In this document: in pieces, positions 53,717-63,610 of the stretch
Position numbering within the stretch: position 1 is the stretch's first letter
Layout: every line of letters begins with the position of its first letter
Assembly: GCF_001401755.1 (NCBI RefSeq)
Contig: NZ_KQ474106.1
Location: 1,916 to 65,915 of the forward strand
Origin: Aquimarina longa SW024
GTDB lineage: Bacteria; Bacteroidota; Bacteroidia; Flavobacteriales; Flavobacteriaceae
Direction of reading: 5' to 3'
Length of the DNA stretch: 64,000 bases
Position numbers and translations under genes: made by a program
The notes under the pieces: model-generated
What the model saw: only the letters and a program-made list of their open reading frames with translations
Told to the model about the DNA's origin: nothing
Database searches by the model: none

Positions 53717-55384
53717 ATGGCTAAAAACATTTTAACAGCGTGGCAGAGGTTGATTGGGCTTTTAAAGCTTGATAAAAAAGATATTTTACAAACATTCTAT
53801 TATGCCATATTTGCAGGATTGGTCAATCTTTCATTACCACTCGGTATTCAGGCTATTATTAGCCTAATACAGGGTGCTCAGATCAGCACATCATGGGTTA
53901 TTCTAGTTGTTCTGGTTACATTAGGGGTACTATTTGTTGGATTACTTCAATTAATGCAGATTCGAATTATAGAAAATGTTCAGCAAAAAATATTTACCAG
54001 AGCTTCTTTTGAATTTTCATATCGTTTTCCTAAAATACAAATGAGTGAACTACGTAATTATTACCCTCCAGAACTTGCTAATCGTTTTTTTGATACCCTA
54101 ACTGCTCAAAAAGGAATAGCCAAGATATTAGTAGATTTTCCTGCTGCAATTCTACAAATCATTTTTGGTTTAATGTTACTTTCTTTTTATCATCCATTTT
54201 TCATTATTTATGGTCTTTTATTATTATCATTAGTATATATTGTTTTTAAGTACACTGCTAAGCGTGGTTTTGAAACTAGCCTAAGAGAATCAAAAAGTAA
54301 ATATAAAGTAGCACACTGGATACAAGAAATTGCTAGGTCTATAGTAAGTTTTAAACTTTCTGGAAAAACCAATTTAGCATTACAAAAAAATGACACACTG
54401 GTTTCTGAATACCTCGCAGCACGAGAAAGTCATTTTAAAATTCTTGTACTACAATTTATACAGATGATTGGTTTTAAAGTCTTAGTTACTGCTGGTCTTT
54501 TATTAATAGGAGGAATCTTGGTTATCAACCAAGAGATGAATATTGGTCAGTTTGTAGCCGCAGAAATTATTATAGTATTAGTTATTGGTTCTGTAGAAAA
54601 ACTGATTACAGGATTAGAATCTTTTTATGATGTTTTAACTTCTTTAGAAAAATTAGGTCAAGTTGTAGATAAGGACATAGAACCACAAGAAGGAGAAAAA
54701 CCATTTAAAGAAAGTGAAGGTTTTACAGTAGAACTCGATCAAGTATCATATAGTACTCCTGAGTTAACAACAAAAATCCTTGATAATATCTCTCTTACTA
54801 TAAGCAAGAATTCTAAAATCTTAGTTCGAGGATCAAATGGTTCTGGGAAATCGACTTTATTACGTTTGATCGCTGGTCTTATAGCGCCTGTTAACGGAGC
54901 CATTTATATAAACAATAGTAATCTTAAAGGTATCAATATCAACTATTATAGATCTCATCTAGGACAATCATTAACCGAAGAATCCCCTTTTGAAGGGAGC
55001 ATTCTAGAAAACCTGACTTTTGGAGACCCTAGTATTCCTATGGAGAATGTGTATTGGGCTCTAGAAAAAATTGGTTTAACCAAATTTGTAAAAGAACAAC
55101 CAAAAGGTTTAAATACAATACTTTATCCAGAAGGAAAGCAGATATCGTATACCATATCCAAAAAAATCGTTTTAGCCAGAAGTATTGTAAGAAAACCTAA
55201 ACTTTTAATATTAAAAGACCCTCTAGATCAATTTGATGATACCGAAATTAATAAAGTTATGGATTTTTTAACGGACTCTTCTAATTCATGGGCTTTAGTA
55301 ATCGTAAGTCAGAATAAAAAGTGGATCGACAGATGTGATAACGTCATCAATATCGAAAAAGGTAAAATCATTAGTAAAAAATAG
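53717..55384 (+). CDS. ABC exporter with degenerate ATPase motifs
   Basis: 555 residues. Six transmembrane segments (YYAIFAGLVNLSLPLGIQAI, TSWVILVVLVTLGVLFVGLL, FPAAILQIIFGLMLLSFYHP and others) and an NBD with intact Walker A (GSNGSGKSTLLRLIAGLI). The signature is KQISYTISKKIVLARSIVRK instead of LSGGQ, and the Walker B is KLLILKDPLDQFDD, with K-D in place of D-E. No C39 peptidase domain at the N-terminus. Such altered forms occur in flavobacterial ABC-HlyD-TolC sets, so it may be a conserved family trait rather than decay. HlyD-like gene follows after 6 bases. Substrate unknown: proteins or peptides via a type I-like route. Confidence 0.85.
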   Translation: MAKNILTAWQRLIGLLKLDKKDILQTFYYAIFAGLVNLSLPLGIQAIISLIQGAQISTSWVILVVLVTLGVLFVGLLQLMQIRIIENVQQKIFTRASFEFSYRFPKIQMSELRNYYPPELANRFFDTLTAQKGIAKILVDFPAAILQIIFGLMLLSFYHPFFIIYGLLLLSLVYIVFKYTAKRGFETSLRESKSKYKVAHWIQEIARSIVSFKLSGKTNLALQKNDTLVSEYLAARESHFKILVLQFIQMIGFKVLVTAGLLLIGGILVINQEMNIGQFVAAEIIIVLVIGSVEKLITGLESFYDVLTSLEKLGQVVDKDIEPQEGEKPFKESEGFTVELDQVSYSTPELTTKILDNISLTISKNSKILVRGSNGSGKSTLLRLIAGLIAPVNGAIYINNSNLKGININYYRSHLGQSLTEESPFEGSILENLTFGDPSIPMENVYWALEKIGLTKFVKEQPKGLNTILYPEGKQISYTISKKIVLARSIVRKPKLLILKDPLDQFDDTEINKVMDFLTDSSNSWALVIVSQNKKWIDRCDNVINIEKGKIISKK

Positions 55385-55390
55385 AAAGCT

Positions 55391-56740
55391 ATGCTTAATA
55401 TCTCTCATAATACTTTAAACAAAAAAGTGGACCTTTCTAAATACAGTGCTATTCAAAAGGTTTTTCATAAGAGGCACTATAAATATTTTAATCGATTTCT
55501 AAAAATATTCGCAGTCACTGTAATTATTATATTATTCCTTCCTTGGACTCAAAATGTTAAAGGAAAAGGCTTTATAACTACTCTAAAACCAAATCAACGC
55601 CCGCAAACAATTCAATCTCCTATCCCAGGGAAAATCGAAAAATGGTATGTAAAAGAAGGGGATTTTGTTAAAAAAGGGGATACTATATTATTCATTTCTG
55701 AAATAAAGAATGAGTATTTTGACCCCAACCTCGTTAAAAGAACTGGTCAACAAATTAAGGCTAAGTCTATGGCTGTCACTTCGTACGAAAATAAAATACA
55801 AGCTCTAGAAAACCAAACAAAAGCTTTAATAAATGAAAGGTCATTAAAATTACAACAAGCTAAAAACAAGCTTTTACAAACAAAACTAAAAGCACAAAGC
55901 GATAGCATCGATCTAGAAGCTGCAAAAACAAATATCAGTATCGCTAAACGACAGTATGAGCGTGTAGCACAGTTAGAAAAAGAAGGGTTAAAATCATTAA
56001 CTGATGTTGAAACAAAACGTCTAAAATTACAAGAAACACAAGCTAAATTAATCTCTCACAAAAATAAATTATTGACTAGCAATAATGCTATTATAAATGC
56101 ACAAGTAGAAATCAATCGAGTACAGGCTGCATATACTGATAAGGTTTCTAAATCTCAAAGCGATAAATTTACAGCACAATCTAATCAGTTTAATGCAGAA
56201 GCGCAGGTTACAAAATTGGAAAACAGTTATACCAATTATGAAATGCGTAATGCTATGCATTATATCAGAGCTCCACAAAATGGTTTTATTAATAAAACAC
56301 TACGTACTGGTCTAGGAGAGACTTTTAAAGAAGGAGAACGATTAGTAAACATCATGCCTTCTGAATATGATCTTGCAGTAGAAACTTTTATTAAACCTAT
56401 AGACATACCATTACTACATATAGGTGAGCAGGTACGAGTACAATTTGATGGATGGCCAGCAATCGTATTTAGCGGATGGCCAAATGCTTCCTATGGTACT
56501 TATGGAGGTAAAATTGTCGCCATAGAGACGTTTATAAGTGAAAACGGGAAATACAGGGTCTTAATCGCGCCTGACCCTGATGCTCAAAAATGGCCTAAAA
56601 TACATGTAGGCTCAGGAGCAACTACAATAGCACTACTAGAAGATGTATCTATTTGGTTTGAACTATGGAGACAACTAAACAGTTTCCCTCCAAATTATTA
56701 TCAGCCCGATACAAAAACTACTAAACCTAAAAAGAAGTAA
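55391..56740 (+). CDS. HlyD-type membrane fusion protein
   Basis: 449 residues: one transmembrane helix at 37-55 (IFAVTVIIILFLPWTQNV), a biotinyl-lipoyl-like half (IQSPIPGKIEKWYVKEGDFV, KKGDTILFISE), a long coiled-coil hairpin (120-290, TKALINERSLKLQQAKNKLL, YERVAQLEKEGLKSLTDVET), and the second half (YIRAPQNGFINKTLRTGLGE, TFKEGERLVNIMPSEYDLAV). It links the inner-membrane ABC protein to the TolC-like channel. It starts 6 bases after the ABC gene and ends 1 base before tolC; all three are translated as one unit. Confidence 0.9.
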   Translation: MLNISHNTLNKKVDLSKYSAIQKVFHKRHYKYFNRFLKIFAVTVIIILFLPWTQNVKGKGFITTLKPNQRPQTIQSPIPGKIEKWYVKEGDFVKKGDTILFISEIKNEYFDPNLVKRTGQQIKAKSMAVTSYENKIQALENQTKALINERSLKLQQAKNKLLQTKLKAQSDSIDLEAAKTNISIAKRQYERVAQLEKEGLKSLTDVETKRLKLQETQAKLISHKNKLLTSNNAIINAQVEINRVQAAYTDKVSKSQSDKFTAQSNQFNAEAQVTKLENSYTNYEMRNAMHYIRAPQNGFINKTLRTGLGETFKEGERLVNIMPSEYDLAVETFIKPIDIPLLHIGEQVRVQFDGWPAIVFSGWPNASYGTYGGKIVAIETFISENGKYRVLIAPDPDAQKWPKIHVGSGATTIALLEDVSIWFELWRQLNSFPPNYYQPDTKTTKPKKK

Positions 56741-56741
56741 T

Positions 56742-58145
56742 ATGAGAACATACATTATGTATTTTATGTTATTTGGGACAACCTTACTCTTTTCTCAGCA
56801 AACAAACTCTGAAACATTAAATTTTAAAGAGTATTTAGGATATGTAAAAAAGTACCACCCTATAGCTAAACAAGCAGAATTAAACATTGCCATAGGTCAG
56901 GCTAATTTAACAAAATCTAGAGGAGGATTTGACCCTAAAGTAGATGTTGCTTATAAAAAGAAATCGTTTAAAGGAAAGGAATATTATGATTTATTACAAT
57001 CAACTTTTAAAATCCCTACTTGGTATGGAATAGAACTAAAAGCAGCTTATGAAGAAAACGAAGGCTTGTTTCTAAATCCACAAAACACAGTGCCTAAAGA
57101 AGGGCTTTTTAAAGCAGGTATCTCAATTCCTATTGCGCAGGGACTATTGATAAATGATCGAATGGCAACATTGCGTAAAGCAAAAATTTTTAAAGAGCAA
57201 ACAAAAGCAAGTCGAGATCTTCTTATCAATCAAATTCTTTATGACGCATCTTTAGCATATTTTGATTGGGTAAAAGTTTATAATGAAAAAGAAATGTATT
57301 CTCAATTTTTAGCAAATGCCAAAACACGTTTTGAAGGCATTAAAAAAAGCGTTCTAATTGGTGATAAAGCTTCAATTGATACTGTAGAAGCTAAAATTGT
57401 TTTTCAGAATAGAACACTTAGCCTAGAGCAATCAAAAATAAAACTGATGAAGCAATCTTTGATCTTATCTAACTTTTTATGGCTAGAAAATAACACTCCT
57501 ATAGAATTACAATCTAATGTAATCCCTGATCATATAGTAGAAGAAGATATTGATATTGTACTAGAAATACAAGGAAAATCTATAGATAGCTTTACCACTA
57601 AAAATCATCCTAAATTAAGGACATTGATGTATAAAATAAAAGGGCTAGAAGTGGATCGAAAACTAAAAGCTAATAAGTTACTACCAAAAATTAATCTGGA
57701 ATATAATTTTTTAACAGAGACTCCCGAAACGTATTCATCTTTTAATACTACTGATTATATAGGAAGTATTGGTTTTAAATTCCCACTCTTTTTAAGAAAA
57801 GAAAGAGGTGATTTAAAATTAGCTAAATACAAATTACAAGATGCTAAACTAGCTTTAAAAACTAATGAAGTAACTATAAAGAATAAGATACAATCTATTT
57901 ATATAGAATTAGAATCTTTAAAACGCCAAAATGAGCTTGTTACCTCTATTGCTGGAAATTACGAAGCATTACTTGCTGCTGAGGAACGTAAATTTAGTTT
58001 AGGAGAAAGCTCCCTATTCTTAATTAATTCTAGAGAAAAAAAATTAATTGATGCTAAACTCAAAGCAATTAAAATGAAGAATACTTTTTTTACCATAAAA
58101 GCCAAGCTTTTTAATAGCCTGGCTCTAAATCCTGAAAATATTTAA
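56742..58145 (+). CDS. TolC-type outer membrane efflux protein
   Basis: 467 residues: signal peptide (MYFMLFGTTLLFSQ), then two OEP repeats rich in helical coils (YLGYVKKYHPIAKQAELNIA, YDASLAYFDWVKVYNEKEMY, FEGIKKSVLIGDKASIDTVE, IQSIYIELESLKRQNELVTS, YEALLAAEERKFSLGESSLF) and a C-terminal LINSREKKLIDA. The pattern 'a...ae......A..qa.....P.v....' is that of outer-membrane efflux proteins. It forms the exit duct of the ABC-HlyD exporter encoded just before it. It converges with the barrel protein gene at 58191 with only 45 bases between and no hairpin found. Confidence 0.9.
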   Translation: MRTYIMYFMLFGTTLLFSQQTNSETLNFKEYLGYVKKYHPIAKQAELNIAIGQANLTKSRGGFDPKVDVAYKKKSFKGKEYYDLLQSTFKIPTWYGIELKAAYEENEGLFLNPQNTVPKEGLFKAGISIPIAQGLLINDRMATLRKAKIFKEQTKASRDLLINQILYDASLAYFDWVKVYNEKEMYSQFLANAKTRFEGIKKSVLIGDKASIDTVEAKIVFQNRTLSLEQSKIKLMKQSLILSNFLWLENNTPIELQSNVIPDHIVEEDIDIVLEIQGKSIDSFTTKNHPKLRTLMYKIKGLEVDRKLKANKLLPKINLEYNFLTETPETYSSFNTTDYIGSIGFKFPLFLRKERGDLKLAKYKLQDAKLALKTNEVTIKNKIQSIYIELESLKRQNELVTSIAGNYEALLAAEERKFSLGESSLFLINSREKKLIDAKLKAIKMKNTFFTIKAKLFNSLALNPENI

Positions 58146-58190
58146 TTCAAATTTTATTTAACATCAGTATAAAAATTAAACTCTGAGTAC

Positions 58191-59396
58191 TTAGAAATAC
58201 TTAGATATAGAAAATCTAAAAAAGCTATCTTCTTTAAAATTAGAAAGCACTCTGTCTTCTATAGCTATTTCATTAAAAATACGGGCTTCTATTTCTGCTG
58301 TCCAACTAGTACCAAAACGTCTGGATGCTTCTAAACTAAAGATCGTACTACTAGATTCTAAGTCTGTAATTCCTCCTATTAATATAGATGTATCTTTGGT
58401 ATCATTAAAAGCAATACGACTCCCTAAAAAAACATCATTTTGTAGAGAATTAAGTGTTAATTCATCTCGTTCATCATATAGGTACTCTCCTAATATTCCT
58501 ATATCTAATCCATTAGTATCGATATTAGAGAACGTATACTCTAAACCTGCTACCAATGCAAAAAAATCTTGTATATCTGCACTACGATAAATAGATTCTA
58601 GTTTCCATAAAAAAGCATCGTGCGTAACTTGTAAATCTATACCAGTCTGGTTTATTATAGGATAGAAAGCATTGATATTTCCTGTAGCATCAAAGGAAAA
58701 AAAAGGCTCTCTACCTGTTCCATAAAAATGAGAGAGACCTATATCTACTATATCAAAATAATGTTTCCATCGCAATGCTATATCTTGTCTCCACTCTTCT
58801 GCATCGCTTTCATATTTTATCGCTTCTTTATCAATGATACTCTGAAAACGTAATCTACCTTTTTCACTGGCAAAAGTACGTTTACGGTGATACGGCAGAT
58901 AAAAAAAATCGAATGTACCATAGTTTTCAGTAATCCAAGTAAATTGCGCCATTGGTTGCCCCAATTTTTCTTCACCATCAAAAGTTTCTACCGCATCAGT
59001 TTGATTGATAATATCTACCAAATGGTTACTTTCGGTTACACCCCAGTATACTTTTTTAATTCCTAGATTCAATTCCCAGTTATTTTTAGCTTTTTGATAA
59101 TACAATTCACGTATATCCCAATGTGTACGTTTATCATCTACATCTAATCTAAGAAATCCTTTAAAATTAATACTTTCGTACCCCTTATTCCATGTTGCTT
59201 TATACTCTGGGCGTATCGCTAGAGAAGGAAAATGATCTTCTTGTCCTTTAAAAAGAGGAGCGTCATAAAAATATCGATACTCTCCTTCTAACTCTAGCTC
59301 AAACTCGTGCTGTATTTTTTTTGAATCATCATTTTGACCATACATAATAGTAGTACTACATAATAATACTATATAATATATAAATTTAATATTCAT
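58191..59396 (-). CDS. Outer-membrane beta-barrel protein of the RND cluster
   Basis: 401 residues with a signal peptide (IYYIVLLCSTTIMYGQ) and alternating hydrophobic/polar strands throughout (EFELELEGEYRYFYDAPLF, NWELNLGIKKVYWGVTESNH, WKHYFDIVDIGLSHFYGTGR, ending in FFRFSISKYF with the aromatic C-terminal residue of outer-membrane barrels). It follows the LolA-like and RND genes in the same direction, so it may be the outer-membrane partner of that pump. Similar clusters (MMPL pump, LolA-like protein, barrel) exist in many Gram-negatives. No substrate known. The 168-base gap upstream has a long-loop hairpin GCACAGA/TCTGTGC. Confidence 0.78.
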   Translation of the reverse strand: MNIKFIYYIVLLCSTTIMYGQNDDSKKIQHEFELELEGEYRYFYDAPLFKGQEDHFPSLAIRPEYKATWNKGYESINFKGFLRLDVDDKRTHWDIRELYYQKAKNNWELNLGIKKVYWGVTESNHLVDIINQTDAVETFDGEEKLGQPMAQFTWITENYGTFDFFYLPYHRKRTFASEKGRLRFQSIIDKEAIKYESDAEEWRQDIALRWKHYFDIVDIGLSHFYGTGREPFFSFDATGNINAFYPIINQTGIDLQVTHDAFLWKLESIYRSADIQDFFALVAGLEYTFSNIDTNGLDIGILGEYLYDERDELTLNSLQNDVFLGSRIAFNDTKDTSILIGGITDLESSSTIFSLEASRRFGTSWTAEIEARIFNEIAIEDRVLSNFKEDSFFRFSISKYF

Positions 59397-59470
59397 GTAT
59401 TTATTTTTTTATTCCTTGATCTCTTTGTTACATAAAGAATCATACTCAATATTTTAATTGATATAAAAAA

Positions 59471-59549
59471 AGCACAGAACTGAGAAATTAACTAATAATA
59501 TAATAACCAAAAACTACTCCTCGGGATATAACAAACTTAGCTCTGTGCA
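59471..59549 (-). other. Long-loop inverted repeat between LolA-like and barrel genes
   Basis: AGCACAGA (59471-59478) pairs with TCTGTGCA-side arm (59542-59548) across about 63 bases. It may modulate readthrough or mRNA stability between the two genes. Confidence 0.35.
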
Positions 59550-59564
59550 TGTACAATTAAGATA

Positions 59565-60338
59565 CTATTGGCCTGCTCGTTTAAGAGCTACCTGAGTAAA
59601 ATCTTCATCAGAAAGATCTGCCTTAAAATTATAGTCACTAAATTTTAATAAGGTCTCCTTATTACTTTGGTGGTTTACCATATTCATTGATAATGCCCTC
59701 CAGAATTTTCCTTTATACAATTTATACTCACTATATTTTAGTGTTTTTAACAATGCATTTTTACGGTCATAGAACTCTACTTTCTCTATACGATATTTTT
59801 TATCTTTATTATACGTAACAATACGTCTGGTATATCCTGATTTGGGATCAACAGGATCTTGTTCTACAATCAGAAGATTTCCTTTTTCTTCTAGAAATTT
59901 ATAACTATACTTTTCTATTTCTTGAGAAGAAAGATCTTCGTAAGCAAACTCACTACCTACAAAAGGTCCTGATTTATTATTAGACGATATTCTTTTTACT
60001 CTTTTTATCGATGGTAGAAATAACCACTGATCATCTGATCCAACCTTATGTGTAAATGTTAACGTAGAGGTTCCTTTTACATCTTTAGGGCTATTAAAAA
60101 CTATCAATGATTTATCACCATCAGTAGTCTGTTCTAGAGTTCTTGTAACTAATAAACGCTCACTGGTTTGCCCATTTTTATTTTTTAGAGTCATTTTTAA
60201 ATTTACAATAGAACTATTAAAACCCTGATCTGCTTTATCTGCAGCTTTAGCAATCTGTAAACCGCGTTCTTCTGCATTCTGAGCTGTTAATGATGTGATG
60301 CTTAATAATGCTATCCCAGCTATAATTAATTTTTTCAT
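59565..60338 (-). CDS. LolA-like outer membrane lipoprotein-sorting protein
   Basis: 257 residues with a cleavable signal (LIIAGIALLSITSLTAQ). The domain NLKMTLKNKNGQTSERLLVT, DKSLIVFNSPKDVKGTSTLT, DDQWLFLPSIKRVKRISSNN, KSGPFVGSEFAYEDLSSQEI is that of the LolA-like family (PF17131 type) that usually accompanies MMPL pumps. It should carry a lipophilic substrate through the periplasm; the classic LolA pair role with LolB is not implied. The RND gene precedes it by 31 bases and the barrel gene follows after 168. Confidence 0.88.
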   Translation of the reverse strand: MKKLIIAGIALLSITSLTAQNAEERGLQIAKAADKADQGFNSSIVNLKMTLKNKNGQTSERLLVTRTLEQTTDGDKSLIVFNSPKDVKGTSTLTFTHKVGSDDQWLFLPSIKRVKRISSNNKSGPFVGSEFAYEDLSSQEIEKYSYKFLEEKGNLLIVEQDPVDPKSGYTRRIVTYNKDKKYRIEKVEFYDRKNALLKTLKYSEYKLYKGKFWRALSMNMVNHQSNKETLLKFSDYNFKADLSDEDFTQVALKRAGQ

Positions 60339-60369
60339 AATACTATTATTTCTTATTGTTTTTATGTAC

Positions 60370-62754
60370 TTATTTATCTAGTTGTATCTGTGATTCTATT
60401 ATTTCTTTTTCTGGTACTCTAACTTCACTTTTTTTACTGATAAGTATTAATAATGATGGAAGTAGTATAAAATCAATAATCAATGCAGACAGAATAATAA
60501 TTACTGTAATTCTTGCCATATAACTATTTAAGGCAAATGATGAGGTTGATAGTACTGCAAATCCTGATAGTAATACAATCGTAGTGGTCACTAATGCTTT
60601 CCCGACTGTTTCAAAAGCATAGATAACAGCTTGTTTTGCATCATATCTTAATTCTCTACGTGCTCGTAGAAACTTACTCATAAAATGTACTGTATCATCT
60701 ACTATGATCCCTAAAGTCATTCCAAAAACGATAACCATTCCTGTATTGATTTGTGCTTTATACATCGCCCAAAAACCGAATCCAATAAAAACAGGGGTTA
60801 CATTAGGGATGATACTTAGTAACCCTAGTTTAAAGTTTCTTAATGCAAACATTAATACCAAAGAGATTAGTAATAATGCAATTATATTCCCTTTAAGCAT
60901 ACTATCAGCTTGTCTAAACCCTAATTTTGAAAACATTAAGGTAGGACTCACCCCAATGGCATGCATTGGTTTTGGAGTATTATTTTGCAACCATCGCTCT
61001 GCTCTTTTTGAGAAAGCAATCATCTCTGCGCTAGAAATATTTTGTAATGTTATTGTTACTCGGCTTTCTGATTTATCTACATTAATTTGATTATTTAGAT
61101 CTAATCCAAATGGTAGAGAAAGCTCATATAGTAATAGATATTGTGCTGCTTCTTCTCGGCTATCTGGCACTCGATAAAAAGATTCGTTATCACCATGCAT
61201 TGACCGATTTACTCTTCTTGCTACCTCACTAAATGCATTGACATGAATTACTTCTGGTTGCTCCTCTAACCAATTTTCAAAATTATTAAGATTTTTAAGA
61301 TACTCTGGATTATTAATTCCTCCACTTTCTCCGCTTCCTACAGAAAACTCAACATTATAAATCCCTGTAAGGTTTTCACTTATATAGTCTGTATCACTTC
61401 TAAATTGAACTGTTTCGTCAAAATAATTAATAAACTCATCATTAAATTGGTTTTTTGTAGCCAAATATGTAAAAAGACCTATAATAATAAAGGATACTAC
61501 TGCTAATCTTACTGGTTGTTTAGCTACGAAATGTCCTAGATTTGTATACCATCCTAATTTACTAACAGAAGTACTTTTCTTTTCTTTAACTTTTACTGGT
61601 AATATTGCCATAAGTGCAGGCAATGCAGTTGTAGAATACAAAAAGGCCATTGTCATCCCAAAAGCTGTAATATTTCCTAAATGCCAGAATGGAGGTACAT
61701 CACCAAAATTCATGGTTAAAAACCCTATTACTGTAGTCAAACTAGTAATAAAAACAGGCATAAAATTAAGACGCATAGATTCTACAAGAGCTTCATTTTT
61801 TGTGTAACCATCTTTACGCATTTTTTGAAGCATTGTAATCAAAATATGAATACTATCTGCAACAGCCAATGTGAGTATCATTGTAGGAAATACAGAAGAA
61901 GGAGGCGTAAGTTTAATACCCGTAATCCCTACAAAACCTACTGCACTTATAATAGAAAACAGTACTACTATTAGTGTAACGAATGTGCTAAAAAAGTTTC
62001 TAGTTAGGACTAAAGTAGTAATGACTACAATAATTAACATAATCATTGTCAGCATCATATCCCTCATAGAAGATTCAAAAAATGCAGTATTAAGAGGAAC
62101 TAATCCCGATGAATGTACCTGAAAATTAGGGTGTTTTTCTTGAAAATCAGCAATAGTTTTACGCACAAAAGCGGTTACTTCTGGAATTTCTTTGGCACTA
62201 TCTTCTCCTGGTAATCGTACTGTAATATTAACCGCTGTTACACTTCCTTTTTTATTAATCAAACGATTAACCAAAAGAGGTTCTTTTAATGCCTTTTCTT
62301 TAATCTCTATAATTTCTGTATCCGTTTTCAAAGTAGATTCATATGCCAAGTCATCTACATATAAATCATCCCCTTGAGCACTCGTATGCTGAAAATTTGT
62401 AACCGCATCTACTCTAGAAGAATAAGGAGTATTCCACGATTCAGTAGTAAGTTCTTCAATAGCAGTTAGATTATCTTTTGTAAAGACATTTCCATTATCA
62501 GGAGTAAGCACAATGACAATATTATCATCTTTAGTATACTTATCTTGTAGTGCATCAAAAGCTTCTAACTCAGGATTAGATTCGCTAAAAAACACATGAT
62601 AATCCCCATCAAACTCCATATTACCCTGAGAGCCTAGACCCAGAGCTATACCCAAAGTAATGATTAGTACAGGCCATTTAAATTTGATTACAAATTCGGC
62701 CCATTTTCTTGCAAACGAATTTGTAATACTACTGATTTTTTTTGTTTCATTCAT
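60370..62754 (-). CDS. MMPL-type RND transporter
   Basis: 794 residues in two equal halves, each with a transmembrane helix, a large periplasmic domain and five clustered helices (VLIITLGIALGLGSQG; MMLTMIMLIIVVITTLVLTR; VTLIVVLFSIISAVGFVGIT; second half IIALLLISLVLMFALRNF, TGMVIVFGMTLGIIVDDTVH). Conserved acidic residues in SSVFPTMILTLAVADSIHIL and GIIVDDTVHFMSKFLRARRE are the expected proton-relay sites. Length and layout fit the MMPL/HpnN group that moves lipids or other lipophilic compounds. It is the first gene of the operon with the LolA-like and barrel genes and is preceded by three TetR operators. Confidence 0.9.
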   Translation of the reverse strand: MNETKKISSITNSFARKWAEFVIKFKWPVLIITLGIALGLGSQGNMEFDGDYHVFFSESNPELEAFDALQDKYTKDDNIVIVLTPDNGNVFTKDNLTAIEELTTESWNTPYSSRVDAVTNFQHTSAQGDDLYVDDLAYESTLKTDTEIIEIKEKALKEPLLVNRLINKKGSVTAVNITVRLPGEDSAKEIPEVTAFVRKTIADFQEKHPNFQVHSSGLVPLNTAFFESSMRDMMLTMIMLIIVVITTLVLTRNFFSTFVTLIVVLFSIISAVGFVGITGIKLTPPSSVFPTMILTLAVADSIHILITMLQKMRKDGYTKNEALVESMRLNFMPVFITSLTTVIGFLTMNFGDVPPFWHLGNITAFGMTMAFLYSTTALPALMAILPVKVKEKKSTSVSKLGWYTNLGHFVAKQPVRLAVVSFIIIGLFTYLATKNQFNDEFINYFDETVQFRSDTDYISENLTGIYNVEFSVGSGESGGINNPEYLKNLNNFENWLEEQPEVIHVNAFSEVARRVNRSMHGDNESFYRVPDSREEAAQYLLLYELSLPFGLDLNNQINVDKSESRVTITLQNISSAEMIAFSKRAERWLQNNTPKPMHAIGVSPTLMFSKLGFRQADSMLKGNIIALLLISLVLMFALRNFKLGLLSIIPNVTPVFIGFGFWAMYKAQINTGMVIVFGMTLGIIVDDTVHFMSKFLRARRELRYDAKQAVIYAFETVGKALVTTTIVLLSGFAVLSTSSFALNSYMARITVIIILSALIIDFILLPSLLILISKKSEVRVPEKEIIESQIQLDK

Positions 62755-62769
62755 AGTATGTGTAGTTAG

Positions 62770-62781
62770 TTGACCAGTCGA
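62770..62781. promoter_or_regulatory. TetR operator copy 1
   Basis: TTGACCAGTCGA. The half-palindrome GACCAGTC occurs four times around the tetR and RND genes. This one lies 16 bases before the RND start. Confidence 0.7.
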
Positions 62782-62886
62782 TTTTTTTATTTATAAATCG
62801 ATTTGATACATTTTGTGTGATTTATATTTAAACAATTCATGTATACTTATTTGGACATATTCTCAGTGTTTTATTTAAAAATACAG

Positions 62887-62898
62887 TTGACCGGTCGA
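62887..62898. promoter_or_regulatory. TetR operator copy 2 (perfect palindrome)
   Basis: TTGACCGGTCGA around the palindrome GACCGGTC; the sequence at 62876-62883 (minus TATTTTTA) could be a related -7 element for the RND operon. Confidence 0.72.
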
Positions 62899-62959
62899 CT
62901 ATAATAAATAATTGTTTACTAAACTATACTTTATAATTAAAGTAGCTTGATATTAATAA

Positions 62960-62971
62960 TTGACCAGTCGG
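62960..62971. promoter_or_regulatory. TetR operator copy 3
   Basis: TTGACCAGTCGG, 24 bases beyond the tetR stop and 206 bases before the RND start. Confidence 0.7.
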
Positions 62972-62994
62972 CTATAGATGTTTAAAAAAAAAAA

Positions 62995-63591
62995 TTAATC
63001 CAAGAATATTTTTTTAACCATATTCATCAAATTATCTACAGGGTAAGCACTTTTAGTTTCTTTCATAGTTGTCATTGCTCCTTTTCCTGCATCTTCTATA
63101 AATGCTACCATATCTGGCACATTAATAGAAGGAGCTATTTCTCCATTTTCTTGGGCTTCTAGAGCAACACTAATAATCTCAGATTTCACTAAATTACTTA
63201 TCTTTAGTACTGCTTCTCTTATGTTATCATTATGCTCTGACATTTCATTACTCAGATTACATCCCATGCAACCCATTTTACACTCTAATTCTTTCTTTAT
63301 TACTTCGATTCGATATTCATAAAAATCTATAAGTCGCTGTTTTGCAGAAAGTGATTTATCATGTAAAACAGTAAGTGCTGGAGTAAATTGCATAGTAAAA
63401 TATTTATTCAAAGCCTTAATTGCAAAATCCTCCTTACTATCAAAATAAAAATAAAAAGAACCTTTAGGCACTTCAGCTGCTTTTACAATATCATTAACAC
63501 TAGTACCATTATAACCTTTCGACCAAATAATCTCCATACCTTTTTCTAAAAGGTAATCAGATTTGATTTCATGCTTACTAGTTTTTGACAT
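62995..63591 (-). CDS. TetR/AcrR-family repressor of the RND operon
   Basis: 198 residues. TetR N-terminal HTH: DYLLEKGMEIIWSKGYNGTS, VNDIVKAAEVPKGSFYFYFD, SKEDFAIKALNKYF. The ligand domain has a Cys-rich patch ELECKMGCMGCNLSNEMSEH (C-x4-C-x2-C), a position where NemR-type regulators carry redox- or electrophile-sensing Cys, so it may sense reactive compounds. It is encoded upstream of, and in the same direction as, the pump genes. A TGACCAGTCG site lies within its own promoter and three more lie in front of the RND gene, so autorepression and repression of the pump are strongly suggested. Confidence 0.9.
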   Translation of the reverse strand: MSKTSKHEIKSDYLLEKGMEIIWSKGYNGTSVNDIVKAAEVPKGSFYFYFDSKEDFAIKALNKYFTMQFTPALTVLHDKSLSAKQRLIDFYEYRIEVIKKELECKMGCMGCNLSNEMSEHNDNIREAVLKISNLVKSEIISVALEAQENGEIAPSINVPDMVAFIEDAGKGAMTTMKETKSAYPVDNLMNMVKKIFLD

Positions 63592-63610
63592 TATTTTTAT
63601 TTTGAAGAAA

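Noticed and set aside
53717..55384. Peptidase-containing (C39) bacteriocin exporter
   Set aside because: The protein begins directly with transmembrane segments; there is no N-terminal C39 Cys-His domain.
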